Positions 35,244 to 46,504 of a DNA stretch of 64,000 nt are shown piece after piece. The position numbers and the translations under genes were made by a program. A model generated the notes under the pieces. That model had not been told where the DNA came from, made no database searches, and saw only the letters and a list, made by a program, of their open reading frames with translations. Location: contig CM060835.1 of the NCBI GenBank assembly GCA_030762175.1, forward strand, positions 82,083,001 to 82,147,000, read 5' to 3'. The DNA is from Metallyticus violacea. Lineage: Eukaryota > Arthropoda > Insecta > Mantodea > Metallyticidae. Position 1 is the stretch's first letter. The number at the start of each line of letters is the position of its first letter.

Positions 35244-36650
35244 ACAAAATTAGTGAAATTTAAGTGATTTCGTAACAGTAATTTGTCATATTATAATATA
35301 TTTCACTGTGAAAATCCCGGATACAAAATAACTATTGTTGTTCCCATTTGCCTCGCCCACTTTGCATAACCATTTTTGTCTCTCCTTCCTACATCATTTC
35401 CAAGTTTCTTAATATTTTCATCCAATTTTAAATGATAAATTCTTCTGCCTCTAATTTCATTTGGTAAGTTTTACCACTTTCATAAAAGGAACTGTTCCCA
35501 TCAAAAATTTTTTGCGTACATTCTAATATACAATGCCAAGTAATATCTGGTTCTTCACACATAGGACATATCCCCTTAATATATCCATTTTTATCCCACT
35601 TAAATATATTATTCCTGTTCTAAAACATGCCAGTTCTCCCCTTTCTGCCTTATCACAGGTTTCAGTTTATCTTTCTCATCCCCACAAATTTTTTAGTGTC
35701 CTGTATAATTTCAGAGATTTTTTGACATTAAGATTAGCCCATATTTCCTGTTTTTAAATATCCTCAATTCTTGTTTTTATCTCTTTTAAAAATCCTTTTC
35801 CCATTCTTACCCCCTCATATCATATTGAAAATATTCTTGTAGAATATTTTACATTTTAGATATCCAGGTTTCTCTCCCTTTAATTTTTTTTTGTGCTACT
35901 ACACTGATTGATGATATTTTCCTCTTCTAGTCTTACTGTTCTATACCAATATTTCAGTACTCTTTCTATGACCTTGCTTTTATAGCCCAATCTTCCTAGT
36001 TCCATTAGAGCAACCTTGTTAGGTGAAGATCTAGGTATACCTAGAACAGTTCTACAGATTAATCTATTTATCACATTTATACATTTATTGTTTTCCATAC
36101 TCCATCTGGCCCCCAAATTTTTATTCTATACATCATTCTGCTCTCCACTATTTAACCAACTTCAATTTCTGTGCCCTCCCAGCACCATTTCTCCTGTTTT
36201 TTAAATTTGAAACCTTTTTTGATCACCATATTCTTGAATTTAATTTTGTTTAACTTGACATCCCATTCTCTACAAAATGAAATAGCTTCAAGTGATCGTT
36301 TTAATCCTACACTTGTTAAAGAACTTGATCTCTGTGTTATTTATAGTTAAGGTACATTACTTTTGCTAATTTCTTCTAAAATATCATCAATAAAATAGAT
36401 TGAAGAGAACTGGGCTTAATTTACATCCTTGTCTTAGACCTACATTGTTTGATATTTTATCTGTAATCCTCCCCCTTTAATATTTAATATAAAATTCGTT
36501 TTCCTTATAAATATTTTGAATTGCCTGTATATAATTCTGATTTGCTGCTTTTTTTCTCAGTTTGATTCTACATCCTGCTTCCTTATAAATTGCACTGGAA
36601 GCTTTTTCTAGTCCAAAAACAACAAATAGATTCTACCTCTTTCTTTTATA

Positions 36651-36765
36651 TATATTACAGATATATTAACCAGAGTAACAGTGATTTGCAGTCTAAATTG
36701 TCATGACATACATGTTTAAGTTTGTACATTTTAAAAGATTCCTAACATTAATAATTGTTTTATAG
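36651..36765 (+). other. End of intron 3
   Basis: Short intron end with acceptor 'attgttttatag' at 36765. Confidence 0.6.
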
Positions 36766-36969
36766 ATTCAGGTAACCAAGACCATTTTAGGATCACCCCG
36801 TCTTCATCGTGCTATCTTCAGAGATCGTCATCAACATCATAAAGGTAGTCTTAATAGTGACTCTGGAAGTGGGAGCTCTGTTGCATCTCCACTGACACCT
36901 CCAGCATCTACTACTGCTCTGTGTAGCTGGACCACAGAAGATGTGGAACCAGGCACACCACATTTCAAG
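36766..36969 (+). CDS. Unrecognised host gene, exon 4
   Basis: A 204-base exon (68 codons, phase 0 in and out) between ttttatag|att and ttcaag|gtaagt, the latter a near-consensus donor. It encodes 'IQVTKTILGSPRLHRAIFRD', a His-rich link, a Ser/Gly stretch ('SLNSDSGSGSSVASP') with Pro/Thr-rich sequence after it, and 'CSWTTEDVEPGTPHFK'. The S/T-P motifs suggest proline-directed phosphorylation (inference). Composition is that of a disordered linker. No domain recognised. Confidence 0.85.
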
Positions 36970-38559
36970 GTAAGTGTACTTATTTCCCAAGTGTTTTGAT
37001 AGAGGACTAAAGTAGAGCCCATAATTGTCATCTTAATATCCCTTTGTGTGCATGCATGCGTGCGTGTGTGCGCGCAAAGAAGCATCATACACATTATTTG
37101 GCTTTTTTATGTTAAGAAAATGCAAATGTAAACAGTGTACTCTTTAAATCAAAGTTTCTTATATTGCTCAATAAGCTTTTCATTATTTCCATTATAAGGT
37201 GTCTGAAATATCTGTCATCAAACAAAGGCTCCAAAATATTTTACAGAAGGGAAAAAAACAAAAAAACTTGTTTCTCTGTTATTAATATAAATAAAACTTC
37301 AGAAGACAAAAAACCATTCTAATGATAACAATGGTCTATCTTTCATTTTGATTTAATCTTGAAATAAACAATAGGAGTGGTAAATAAAATCTACATACAT
37401 ATATTGAAATCTAAAATTATATATGTATAAATATATTATGTACACAGAAATAGTGCCATCCTTTAAAATGATTTATTTATTCCTGTGGCATGTTATATTG
37501 AAGAAATATCATAGACTTTGTAATAAACCTTGTGCTTACAAAAATGCTGCTGCTTGTATAGATTTGTGTATTATGTACCTGTGTTGAGATGGTGTCTGTC
37601 CATGTATTCCCTTCTTTCATATAGACTACAGTAAGGGTCTTGTGCATTACAATGCAGTTCAGTCACATAGACTGCAGTAAGTGTCTTGTGCATTCTAATG
37701 CGGGAAGGCCATTAGGCCATTATCTGTAATGAGGGAGAAGATAGCAACTCATTCGCATTCTTTAGAATTAATTCTAAGTTTTTCAATAATTAGATTTAAA
37801 TAAAAATGAGCTTATTATAGATATAAAAAAGTATAGCCCCTTTTAAATGTTAATTCTGCAAATTCTGCATAATTCTGCAATGGTTAATACCATTGGTCAG
37901 CACTGTGGTACAGGGGAACAGAAATCCAGGACTGGATTTTTATGATTCCAATGTAGTTTGCCAGCTTTGGTAAAATATAAAATGATGTTCTCATAATAAA
38001 TGGATCTGGTTTAGATTACACATAGTAAAAGAGTTTTCTTTTGAAAATAGTAGCTTGTTCCTTTAAAACAACATTAAGGTGCTGGACTGAAATATGCATT
38101 TGAATCAAGAAAGGCCAGTGTCAGTTTTAAGTGGTAATTTAATACCAAACTACTTTCACCATTATCGCCACTTCCAATACTATTTCACATATATAGATCA
38201 ACTGATTCCCCAATTTATTAAAAAGATATTAAAAAATTACCTAGTATTTGAAGTTACTAATATTCCTACACTTGTAGAGAATTCTATATAACTTGCAAGT
38301 GCATGACTAATATAATGCATCTGTGGAAAAAAAAAACGAAAAATCATTTGTACTTTTATAAGTATGGAGTGAGAGTTGTAAAGCGCAAAAGCTTGGAAGA
38401 AATTTTTGTGGAACAGAATTCTACTAATAACTACAAGTTACAAATAATATACTTGTAATGTATTAGACTATACTTTTATGGTTCAGGGCCCTGCAGTGAC
38501 GATGTACATTCTGCATCCTTATTCAGGCTAATCAGTAAATAAAAAACAAATAAACAACT
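36970..38559 (+). other. Start of intron 4, nothing recognised
   Basis: Contains a short GTGC/GCGT run (37045-37075) and a near-repeat of 'agactacagtaagggtcttgtgcatt' at about 37623 and 37668 (45-base period, imperfect). No gene or element recognised. Confidence 0.45.
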
Positions 38560-38639
38560 TGCTAATTAAAATGAAATTAAGATGTTAATTGGAACTTGCA
38601 CAGTGATGCCAATAATGTCAAAAACAACTTGCTATTCAG

Positions 38640-38935
38640 CTTGGTATCTCTGTGGAAGGTGGCTTTTTTATTATTATTTTTATTAAATGAATGCCTATTT
38701 TTACTACTGTGGCATCACGGACACTCATGCTACATTTGATAAAATGGTAAATTGGGAAAAGTTTCTTTTTGAAAGAAAGGAAGCATTCCAAGCTTAAATT
38801 TGGAGTATCTCCCCAGCATTTGCCATTAATGAGGACTGAGGAAAGCTTGGAATAACTGCAATCAATGAGGAGGTCAAGATGGGAATTAAACCCAGACCTC
38901 CTGCTCATAAGTTCGTACCTTAACAACCTGAACCA
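38640..38935 (-). mobile_element. tRNA-derived SINE, family B
   Basis: On the minus strand the head 'gggtggttcaggttgttaag' (box A region) and 'gggtttaattccc' (box B) are followed by 'tttcctcagtcctcattaat', 'ggcaaatgctgggga' and 'cttttcccaattt'. The same block order occurs at 55.2-55.5 kb. It ends near 38660 with 'cattcattt'. Just left of it (38575-38625) is the 'ggaacttgcacagtg' block also found at 34.46 kb. Confidence 0.8.
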
Positions 38936-39354
38936 CCCATGTCATTGTGTGGGTAGTGTCAACACAATTATCCACCATTAAGTATATCAAACCATTTTCA
39001 AAAAACAGTTCTGTTGCATAGACTATGACATGTCTTACAGAGTTCTTTATTGCATTGCTTATGTATAAAATGAATTTCATTTAATATAGCACACTGTGCA
39101 AGTAGCATTAATTACTGACATCATTAATGTCAGAATAAAAAAAAATAGCTAATTTGACTGCTGGAGAGCAGGTCAGCATGAAACCAATACTGGAAGTGTA
39201 ATGTAAAAAATTGAACTCTTATATAAAGAGCAGTAATACAGAGCATTAAATTTTGAGCTTTGGCTGCAGAAATACATGGCATGCATGACCACGCAAAGGG
39301 CATAGATACCAGCATATTTTCTCTGTTATTGCTTGCTTGTTTCTACTTCCTTTG

Positions 39355-41760
39355 ATTATAGTTGAAATTGAAATTTATTGATATACTAAGAACAAGTGCA
39401 AAAAATACAAATACAAACTACCAGGGGGATTCTACCCATCTGGCCCAGGCCATTTTAGGGTATGCCCCCTCACAATTACAAAAAAAAAAAATACATTAAT
39501 TTGTTTTATTCTATCACCTTTATCCGAGTTCTAATATAATTGAACAATACAATATTTCTACCATGATTGCATTGGTCCCCAGTTCCCTGTTCAGCAGCAG
39601 CCTACTGGAATTGCAGGGGATCAGGCTCTGACCCAATCCAAGGCCCTAAATAAAAAATTTTCATTACTCTACCTATACCAATATAACTTAGCTACAGCCC
39701 CTACAAACTAATAATGACTTTATTTCTCAAATGCATACTAAATGCTACATTTCAAATTTAATAAAATTACAACCCACTCCCAACCATAATCACCTTTATC
39801 TACATCCTAAAATGATAATCAAATGCAACCCTTTAAGTTATTTGATTTACTTCCCTTCTTAGTATTCAATTCCATGTATTTTTAACTTTTCTCAGGAATT
39901 GCCCTACATTCCTGCTTTCTTTACTGAAAATTTTCATTAAGGCTATATTTCTATCTAATTTAAACCATTTCTCATTTATAAACTTTTTCCTTCAGAGTCC
40001 CGTTCCTTTGCACTCAAACACTATAAGTTCCAAATTTCCTTTATCCCATATATATTGGACACTGATTCTGAGGAAACCCTTTCCTTATTCCTTTTAAGCT
40101 CCACGTGCCTGCTCTTAACCATGCAATGCCCTCTCTTTGTTCTTTATTTGATTTATCAATATACATCTCTTTTTCCCATTTATTTTTATCAGTGTATAAA
40201 ATACTAAAAATCTTTTGCCTGCTATCTCGCTAAACAGTTTTTATATTTCTATATCTTCCAATCTCTTTCTTATTACTTTCCAAAAACTCTTTTCATTTTC
40301 TCCCTCCTCCTCCAAATGTCCCCCATTCCATTGTTCTCTAGAATTATCCTAAGACTATTACTCCACCCATTGCTCCTTAGACTCTTTTCTTTAAAATCTA
40401 AGCATTTCCTTAACAAATTTCTTTGATCTAAGTTCTGAATCAATAGTTGAGAGCTCTTTCCATAATCATACCTTTCCTTGCCCCTTTCCATTTCAATTTG
40501 TGCAACTTCCTTTGCTGTTGTACTCAGTACAACTAAAATTTCTCTACAAATCAACCTATGCACAACATTCTCAATGTCCCATCCTCCTTCCAGTCTCCAT
40601 ATTTCAATACCATACAACAGTTTTGCTTCAACCACCATACTATAAATTTTTTCCAGCCACTTAACATTTATATCTGTAATTTTATATTTGCAACCTCTAA
40701 CTGCTGCCATTGCTTCTTTCCCTTTCGCCAAAGCTAATTTTTTTGCTTTTCCCATTTGCCACCTCCATCTATTTTGACTCTTAGATAAATGCAATCCATA
40801 ACAACCTTATATTCTTAATTTTCTTTATTTACTCAATTTTGCTCCTTTCTTGAATACTACTATTTGAGTCTTCTGATTTACCTTCAAGCTCCAATCATTA
40901 CAGTATTTGTCTATTTGCTGCAAGGATTGCTTTAAACCAGTTGTTGAGATGGATCCAACAACTAATTCATCTGCAAATAATATCCCCAGGATTGTGACAT
41001 TATTAATAACTGGGAATGAATTATTGCTCTTTTTTATCTCTGTTAAAATGTCATCAATAAACAAATTAAATAGCATTGTGCTTAACTTAGACTCTTGTCT
41101 TAACCCCTTCTATTGAAACATTTCTCTTGTTACCATTCCTTCCCCAACTTTCACACAAAAGGTAGTGCTTTAAAAATATTCACCATATAAAAACTTACTC
41201 TTTTACTCAGTAATTTATTCCATGACAATTATAATTCTATGCAATCATACACTTTCTCTAAGTTAATGCCATGTAAGTTTTCCTATCTTATCCTTTAAAT
41301 ATTTGTCCATAAATATTTTTATAATGAATATATTATCTGTTGTGCTTCTCCAACTGCAAAATAATTTTATATTTCTCAAACCAATTTTGTAGCCGATTTG
41401 ACAAAATGCCTGTAAAAACTTTTCCAACATTTGATGATAATGCAATATCTGTGTAATATTTAGCATATCTACACTGCCCTTACCTTTGTATGTTGGGTAA
41501 ATGATTGCTTTCCTCCAACTTTCTGATACACTTTCCATTGCCATAATTAAGTTAAACAGCTCTGTGAGTAACTTTACTCTGTTTACATCACAACACCATT
41601 CTGTTATAAATTCTGGTGAGATACCATCTATTCCTGTTGCTTTATTCTTTTTCATTAATTTCACTTGTTTAACTACTTCTTCATCCCTCACCTCACTGTC
41701 CAACCTTTCTATATAGCCCATTCCTACTTCTAACCTTGGCATTGTTTTTAAACCACTATG
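39355..41760 (-). mobile_element. LINE family D, longest copy, antisense in intron 4
   Basis: The best-preserved member of the AT-rich LINE family. On the minus strand: 'KKNKATGIDGISPEFITEWC' (41650-41590, start of RT), 'ESWRKAIIYPTYKGKGSVDM' (41515-41460), 'IKIFMDKYLKDKIGKL' (about 41310). Motif A is lost to a shift or deletion. Then 'LFNLFIDDILTEI' (41073-41035) and 'GILFADELVVGSI' (40990-40950), where FADD has become FADE, destroying the catalytic pair. The post-RT region 'VKWLEKIYSMVVEAKLLYGI' and 'EIWRLEGGWDIENVVHRLIC' (40665-40550) and a 3' UTR follow. Ends near 39360 in 'gttgaaattgaaatttatt'. Confidence 0.85.
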
Positions 41761-42416
41761 CTTGCCAAAAAGAGTTCTAAAATATCTTATCCACTCTATT
41801 TATTGATTATAGTTATTATTAATAGCATGCAAATTTATTTTAATGCATAATGCACACTGGCCAGCATTAATAGGCATTGTTCAAACAGTATCTGTCTACA
41901 TTCACACAAGCAGACATAGTGTGATAAAATACGCATTCACATGCAAAATCCTCTTTCAGAATGCTTCTAATTTCTGTTTTTATGTAGTCCTGAAATACAT
42001 TTATAATGGGAGGTGGGCCCATTTCTACAGACTTTTTTTAAGGTTCCCTACAAATAATTGTTGCATATAGCACATTGAAGCCCAAAAGCAATTCTAAATC
42101 GCCAGCCATTGCTACCAAGATTTGCTTCTTAATTTGGCAGTTCCAGCTCTGATACCTAAAGCGGACCAGTTCTACACAAAGAGGTATCTCAATTTTACTA
42201 CTGTGTGTTCTTAAACCATTTCCATCACAGTTTAAGCCTGTAATCTTTGAAGCTGAAACTCAAAATTCAAGTTCAGTTAACATGCATGAAAAATTTTTAA
42301 AGGATCTTTTTCCAATCTCTTACAACACCAGAGGCAAAACCCCATCAACTTCTTGCAGATTGCCTTCCAGTTGCTTCTCAGAGAAGCCCTACTTGGTGAT
42401 CATCTTCTCCTCCTAT

Positions 42417-43075
42417 TCCAGAATAGAATAGAATATTTATTTAACAAATCCACATACACTTTTTAAAACAATCACATTTATTGTTGATTTGTTTATTTAC
42501 AGATGCTCATTAACATCTCAGGTCATCAGCATCCCATTCAAATCAGAGCGTGAAATGGCCAACAAGTTTTGCTCAGAGGCCTCGTTTTTCAGACTTGAGG
42601 TTCTTTATCGTGCCGTAAATGTATGACACAGGGCCCAGGAAGCCATACTTGGGATTTTTATGCCCGAAAAAATCCATCAGTCCTGGCCAGGATCAAACCT
42701 GCGATCTTGGGTTTAGCAGGCCAGTATGGTTACCACTACACCACAGGACCAACCCAATCACATTTGTTTGTACCAACTTTAACTATATACCATTTTACAA
42801 TTATCTTCAATATTATTACATAATTTAGCAAATTTTAACTAACTGTATGCCATTATTCTATGTTTCTGTATTTCCTGGGACTGTATACACCCAAATACTG
42901 CGACTACCAAGTTATAGGGTCCTTCCTACTATCTCCATCTAACCTGTGACACTTTACACTTCCTTCGTTGCCTAACTTACTAATTTTTTTAAACCATTTT
43001 GCTGTTACTATAGCTAAATAAATTCCAATTTCCACCATATTTTTCTTGATTTAACGTTCGACATCTTTTTCGCTG
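42417..43075 (-). mobile_element. LINE 3' end, split by a SINE
   Basis: Begins with (AGAAT)n (42417-42433), a typical LINE tail read on the minus strand, then AT-rich 3' UTR-like sequence. A SINE with its target duplication is inserted at 42469-42765. No protein motif remains, and family membership is inferred from the tail and position next to related fragments. Confidence 0.5.
42480..42754 (-). mobile_element. tRNA-Arg-derived SINE, family A, with 11-bp target duplication
   Basis: On the minus strand the head reads 'cctgtggtgtagtggtaacc' (box A) and, after the anticodon-like arm, 'gcaggtttgatcctgg' (box B). A non-tRNA body with 'ttttttcgggcataaa', 'gaggcctctgagcaaaa'-like and 'catcccattcaaatcag' complement blocks follows, shared by all family A copies. 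'caatcacattt' flanks it at 42469-42479 and 42755-42765. Confidence 0.92.
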
Positions 43076-44060
43076 TAATTTATTTTGGTAGTAGTGGTAG
43101 TATTTATTTCTCATGCATCACATACAGATTTTTTTAATACAAAATAGACACAAATTAAAAAAAACATTACTTTTAAATATAACAATTAGGAACAGTGCCT
43201 TCAGCAATTCCAGAAGACACTGAATCCAATCAAGATTTATTCCAATTTGATCGGCTCAGCCCCCCCAGTCCCCAGTCATCGGCAGCTACCTACTGGAATA
43301 TCCAGGGGACAGAGCTTCAATCCAACCAAAAACAAAACACAACATTAAAAGTAATTTATAAGTTCAATACAATATTAAGTTATATTTCCTACAATACTAA
43401 ACCTTCCTTCTTTTTTAATTAAACCCATTCAGCCAAATTTCTATCCTTGAGAGTTGCTTATTCCTTAGGGCCTTATACAAACTAACACCCTGGTTATTGA
43501 TGTTTAAGGATCCTGTTTAACTAATATTAGATAACAAGCCGCATACCCTCCCCTACTCATTTTATCCTCCTTCGACTATCTGAAATTATTATTCTCAAGC
43601 ACATTTATTTTGGTAGATTGGACCATCTCTGCATTCCTAACTTTTCCCTTAGAAACTTAGATTTGTCACATTCTAATAAAATATGCCAATTGTTGTCTTT
43701 CTGGGTGCACAATGGACATTTATCCGGCTTCCCCCTTACTCATAAACCCTTCAATTTCACAACCCCTGTTCTCACCCATGCAAATCCTGCTCTTGCTGCT
43801 TTATCACATATTTCAACATAATTTTCCCTGTTCCAAACTCCTTTCATTTCTCTGTATACACTATGATGATTAGAAATCAAAACTAGCAAATATTTCTTGT
43901 CTTTCATTGTCTTCGATTCTTAACTTAATTTCTTTCCAGAAACTCCTTCTCTCCACATATCCCCAAAACCTATTTTTCTAGACTTTCCTTTACCTTGTTA
44001 AGCCAAGTAGCATCTTGATTAAGTCTTTGCTGACCTACCCTCCCTCCTATTCCAACTGGA
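43076..44060 (-). mobile_element. LINE family D 3' fragment, antisense
   Basis: The stretch 'cccagtccccagtcatcggc' and 'cctactggaatatccagggg' (43265-43310) parallels 39580-39625 in the longest copy. Minus-strand frames further on contain the decayed post-RT/zinc region ('ENYVEICDKAARAGFAWVRT', about 43825-43765). No RT core is present. Confidence 0.6.
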
Positions 44061-45039
44061 AATCACTTTATGGCACTCAGTTCTGATGTTCCTTTCTATC
44101 ATGAGAGCCCTTCCAACGAGTATGTGGAGTAGGGTATATTTTCCCAAAAGAACCTAAGCCCCATTGAGAAAAAAATATGTTAAACCAGCCGCTTTATTGT
44201 GCAATGGTTATCCTTTCCTGGAATGTAAGTGATTTTTACTCACATAAGTCAAAACTGGAACTTTAAGTTAAATCAATCAAACACTTACTTGTGTGCCTAC
44301 AGGGGAATGAAACACTAACCTCAAGACTCATTCTTCTGCATGTCTGCTCCTATTGTTTTAGTGAATACACTACTGGCCAATAAAAATTGCAAACATTGTG
44401 CATGTTCATATAGCCATGCGGAAATGATATGTCTTCCCATTCAGTTGTTTGATGGGAGCCATTAGGATCCTTCACATCTATGTATTTATTCTATCTTAAT
44501 CCATTGATTTCATTTATTTTGTTGTAGGTGTATTTTGTCCAACATGAGTACCAAATTTTAGCAATGACATCTGGCACTCTCACTATGCCACAATTCTCCA
44601 TTCATCAAATTCAGACAACTTCTGGTATTGTTATACTTTCAACAAGTCATACTTATTCCTTCTGAGAAAATATGGGGTTGGTTTAACATATCTCTTATGG
44701 TGATGTAATTATAATGGACAGAAGTATGTATATTGGGAGTCGCAAACTTGACTGGGCTTTCATGCTAATTATAGCCATGCTATCTTTGTGTTACTGTACT
44801 TTGGGTGTGGATTGATCCATTTTCAAATACTCCAACAACTCTCTCAAGAGCAACATTTCCTTCTCTGAGTGTTTTAACTATACTTGGATGGATGGCACTT
44901 TTCCTAACATATGACATCAGGTAACCATCATACTGAAGTTCAAGCCTGATAAATATTGCTATCTTTTAACTTACATGTATAATTTTTGAAGCTGTTTACA
45001 GTGAAGTCATCATATTTAAAATGATACACTATGGGTAAC
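44061..45039. other. Intron sequence with a possible Tc1-like end
   Basis: 'cactactggccaataaaaat' preceded by TA at about 44364-44385 resembles the terminal repeat of some Tc1-like transposons, but no partner end or transposase was found. The remainder is unassigned. Confidence 0.4.
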
Positions 45040-46395
45040 TTATTTACACACTTCACTTACTATATTTTCCTAAGTTGGAACAATGTTTCAGGAACCAGCA
45101 TTCCAATACTCAGCCGTTGACCCAGTGGTTTTTTATGCTCGTGTTGGTCCCTTGCAAGTTGTTGTGTGAACTGTGGTGACCTCTGGTGGAACTGAAATAA
45201 ATGCAGAAAGGTGATCCCACAGCGGAAGGTCAAAATTCATAACGATTTTATGATATTTTAAGATGAAAATATTCTCCCAGGCAGCTAATTCAAATGGGTT
45301 CTTTATTTCTTTTAAAAGTTTTATCTCGGGATTTATTTCATGATTTTGGCTCCAATAATGATGTGCCACTGCCTATTTTTCCGTCTGTTTAAATTTGATG
45401 TTTGTAAAATGTTCTTTCTTCCGAATTGTCAGATTTCTCTTGGTTTTTCCTATGTATTTAAAATTACATCCTTAACATTCTATGGCGTATATTCCTGATT
45501 TCTTTTCTATGGGTATCTTGTCTTTTAATTTTGAGCTTAAGAGGTTCTTGATATTGTATCTCTTGATTGGGGCTAGCGTTATATTGAGTTTTTTGAAAAC
45601 CTTTTCAAATTTGTAGTGCAGTTGTGGGTTATGCGTGAATTTGCAATATTTTGTAGTGTCTTTAATTACTTCTAGAGTCGATGTCTCTCTTATGGTTTTC
45701 TCGAGTTTGTATTTGTTGATCCTTTTTATTATGGTTGAGGTGTTAAAGCCATTGTTTATGACTGTGTTCATGATGTATTCAAACTCATTCTTGTATTCTG
45801 TAGCATTGAGCAGGATGTTGACCAGTCTAAACGTCAAACTATTGAATACTGCATATTGGTGTGGTACTGGGTTGAATCTGTTCTTTTTTATGTAATTATC
45901 TGTATGTGTCGGTTTACGATATATTCCAAATTGTATATTATTCTCTTTTCTGGTTAGTTTTAAATCTAAGAATGGAAGCCATCCATCTTTCTCAATTTCT
46001 ATAGTGAATTGTAACAGATTTGTTTTGTAAGTTAAGTAGTTTGAGGGAATCACCTAAGTGTTTCTTCGTTACTATAGCAGATATATTGTCTACGTATCTA
46101 TGCCAGGTTTTGAATATCCAAGGAAAGGCTTTGGTGATATATGTTTCAAATGATCCCATGTATAGTTCTGCTAATGTTGGTGATAATGGATTTCCCATTG
46201 CTAGACCTGTGATGTGTTGGTATATTTTACTATTGAAACTGAAGGTGCTCTGTTGGATACATAGGTCAATTTAATAAGGTCTTCTGTTTCTTCATTTTGT
46301 AAACCAATATTGGTGAGCCATTTTTTAAGAGCGTTAATAGCTTTTCTTTGGGGATGCTCGGGAATAAAGATTTTATATCAAACGAAACTAACTTG
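45040..46395 (-). mobile_element. Penelope-like element with RT and GIY-YIG domains, antisense
   Basis: The best-preserved PLE in the window. On the minus strand: decayed 'SFDIKS' region (about 46380), 'GNPLSPTLAELYMGSFETYI' (46195-46136), 'FKTWHRYVDNISAIVTKK' (46105-46052) where the catalytic YVDD-type box reads YVDN, then 'DGWLPFLDLKLTRKENNIQF' (45985-45920). The nuclease has 'KKSGIYAIEC' (45495-45466), a stop, then 'GCNFKYIGKTKRN', 'AHHYWSQNHEINPEIKLLKE' and 'NPFELAAWENIFILKYHK'. The left end carries a hammerhead-like block (45067-45115: CTGAGTA, stem GGAA/TTCC, GAAACATTGTTC). The Asp-to-Asn change, stops and 5' truncation make it inactive. Confidence 0.9.
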
Positions 46396-46467
46396 TCCTC
46401 TGTAGAAATAGAGGTATGTTTGATATACATACATACAGATCAAACATATCTCCATTTCTACAGAGGA
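46396..46467. repeat. Inverted repeat at the 5' edge of the PLE
   Basis: Arms 46396-46424 and 46439-46467 are nearly perfect complements of 29 bases with a 14-base loop. The left arm is where the PLE sequence stops, so the element's truncated 5' end is joined to an inverted copy of itself. Confidence 0.85.
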
Positions 46468-46504
46468 TGTTCTTAGATGAGCTGTCACTATTGGATCATA
46501 AATA

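Larger units (their letters stand above)
34928..35289. repeat. Long foldback of PLE termini with an intact hammerhead in each arm
   Basis: Arms of about 149 bases (34928-35076 and 35141-35289) are close reverse complements with a 64-base spacer. Each arm includes 'ccacttacttggacatgttt' or its complement, the PLE-end block fused to a hammerhead core. Mirror-image open frames on the two strands are a by-product of this symmetry, not genes. It interrupts the LINE copy around it, so it is the younger of the two. Confidence 0.9.
34625..36650 (-). mobile_element. LINE family D copy, antisense in intron 3
   Basis: The 3' end on the minus strand is a short (TTCA)n-type tail (34625-34642). Going 5', the 3' UTR is interrupted by the foldback at 34928-35289. 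Then comes a frame with 'NVINRLICRTVLGIPRSSPN' and 'RVLKYWYRTVRLEEENIINQ' (36090-35890), the post-RT region shared by this family. Further broken RT sequence follows to about 36650: 'NFLFVVFGLEKASSAIYKEA', a motif A remnant without its catalytic context. Many stops; non-functional. Confidence 0.75.

Noticed and set aside
34874..35247. Two similar open frames on opposite strands
   Set aside because: They are mirror images created by the long inverted repeat, not genes.
42690..42754. Possible tRNA gene (also at 53784, 61258 and 62777)
   Set aside because: Box A and B fit tRNA-Arg, but each is fused to the same 200-base body, three of the four have target duplications, and the acceptor stems do not close properly. 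They are SINE heads.
44364..44400. Tc1-like terminal repeat
   Set aside because: Only one end, no partner repeat and no transposase nearby; similarity is over about 20 bases from memory of the motif.
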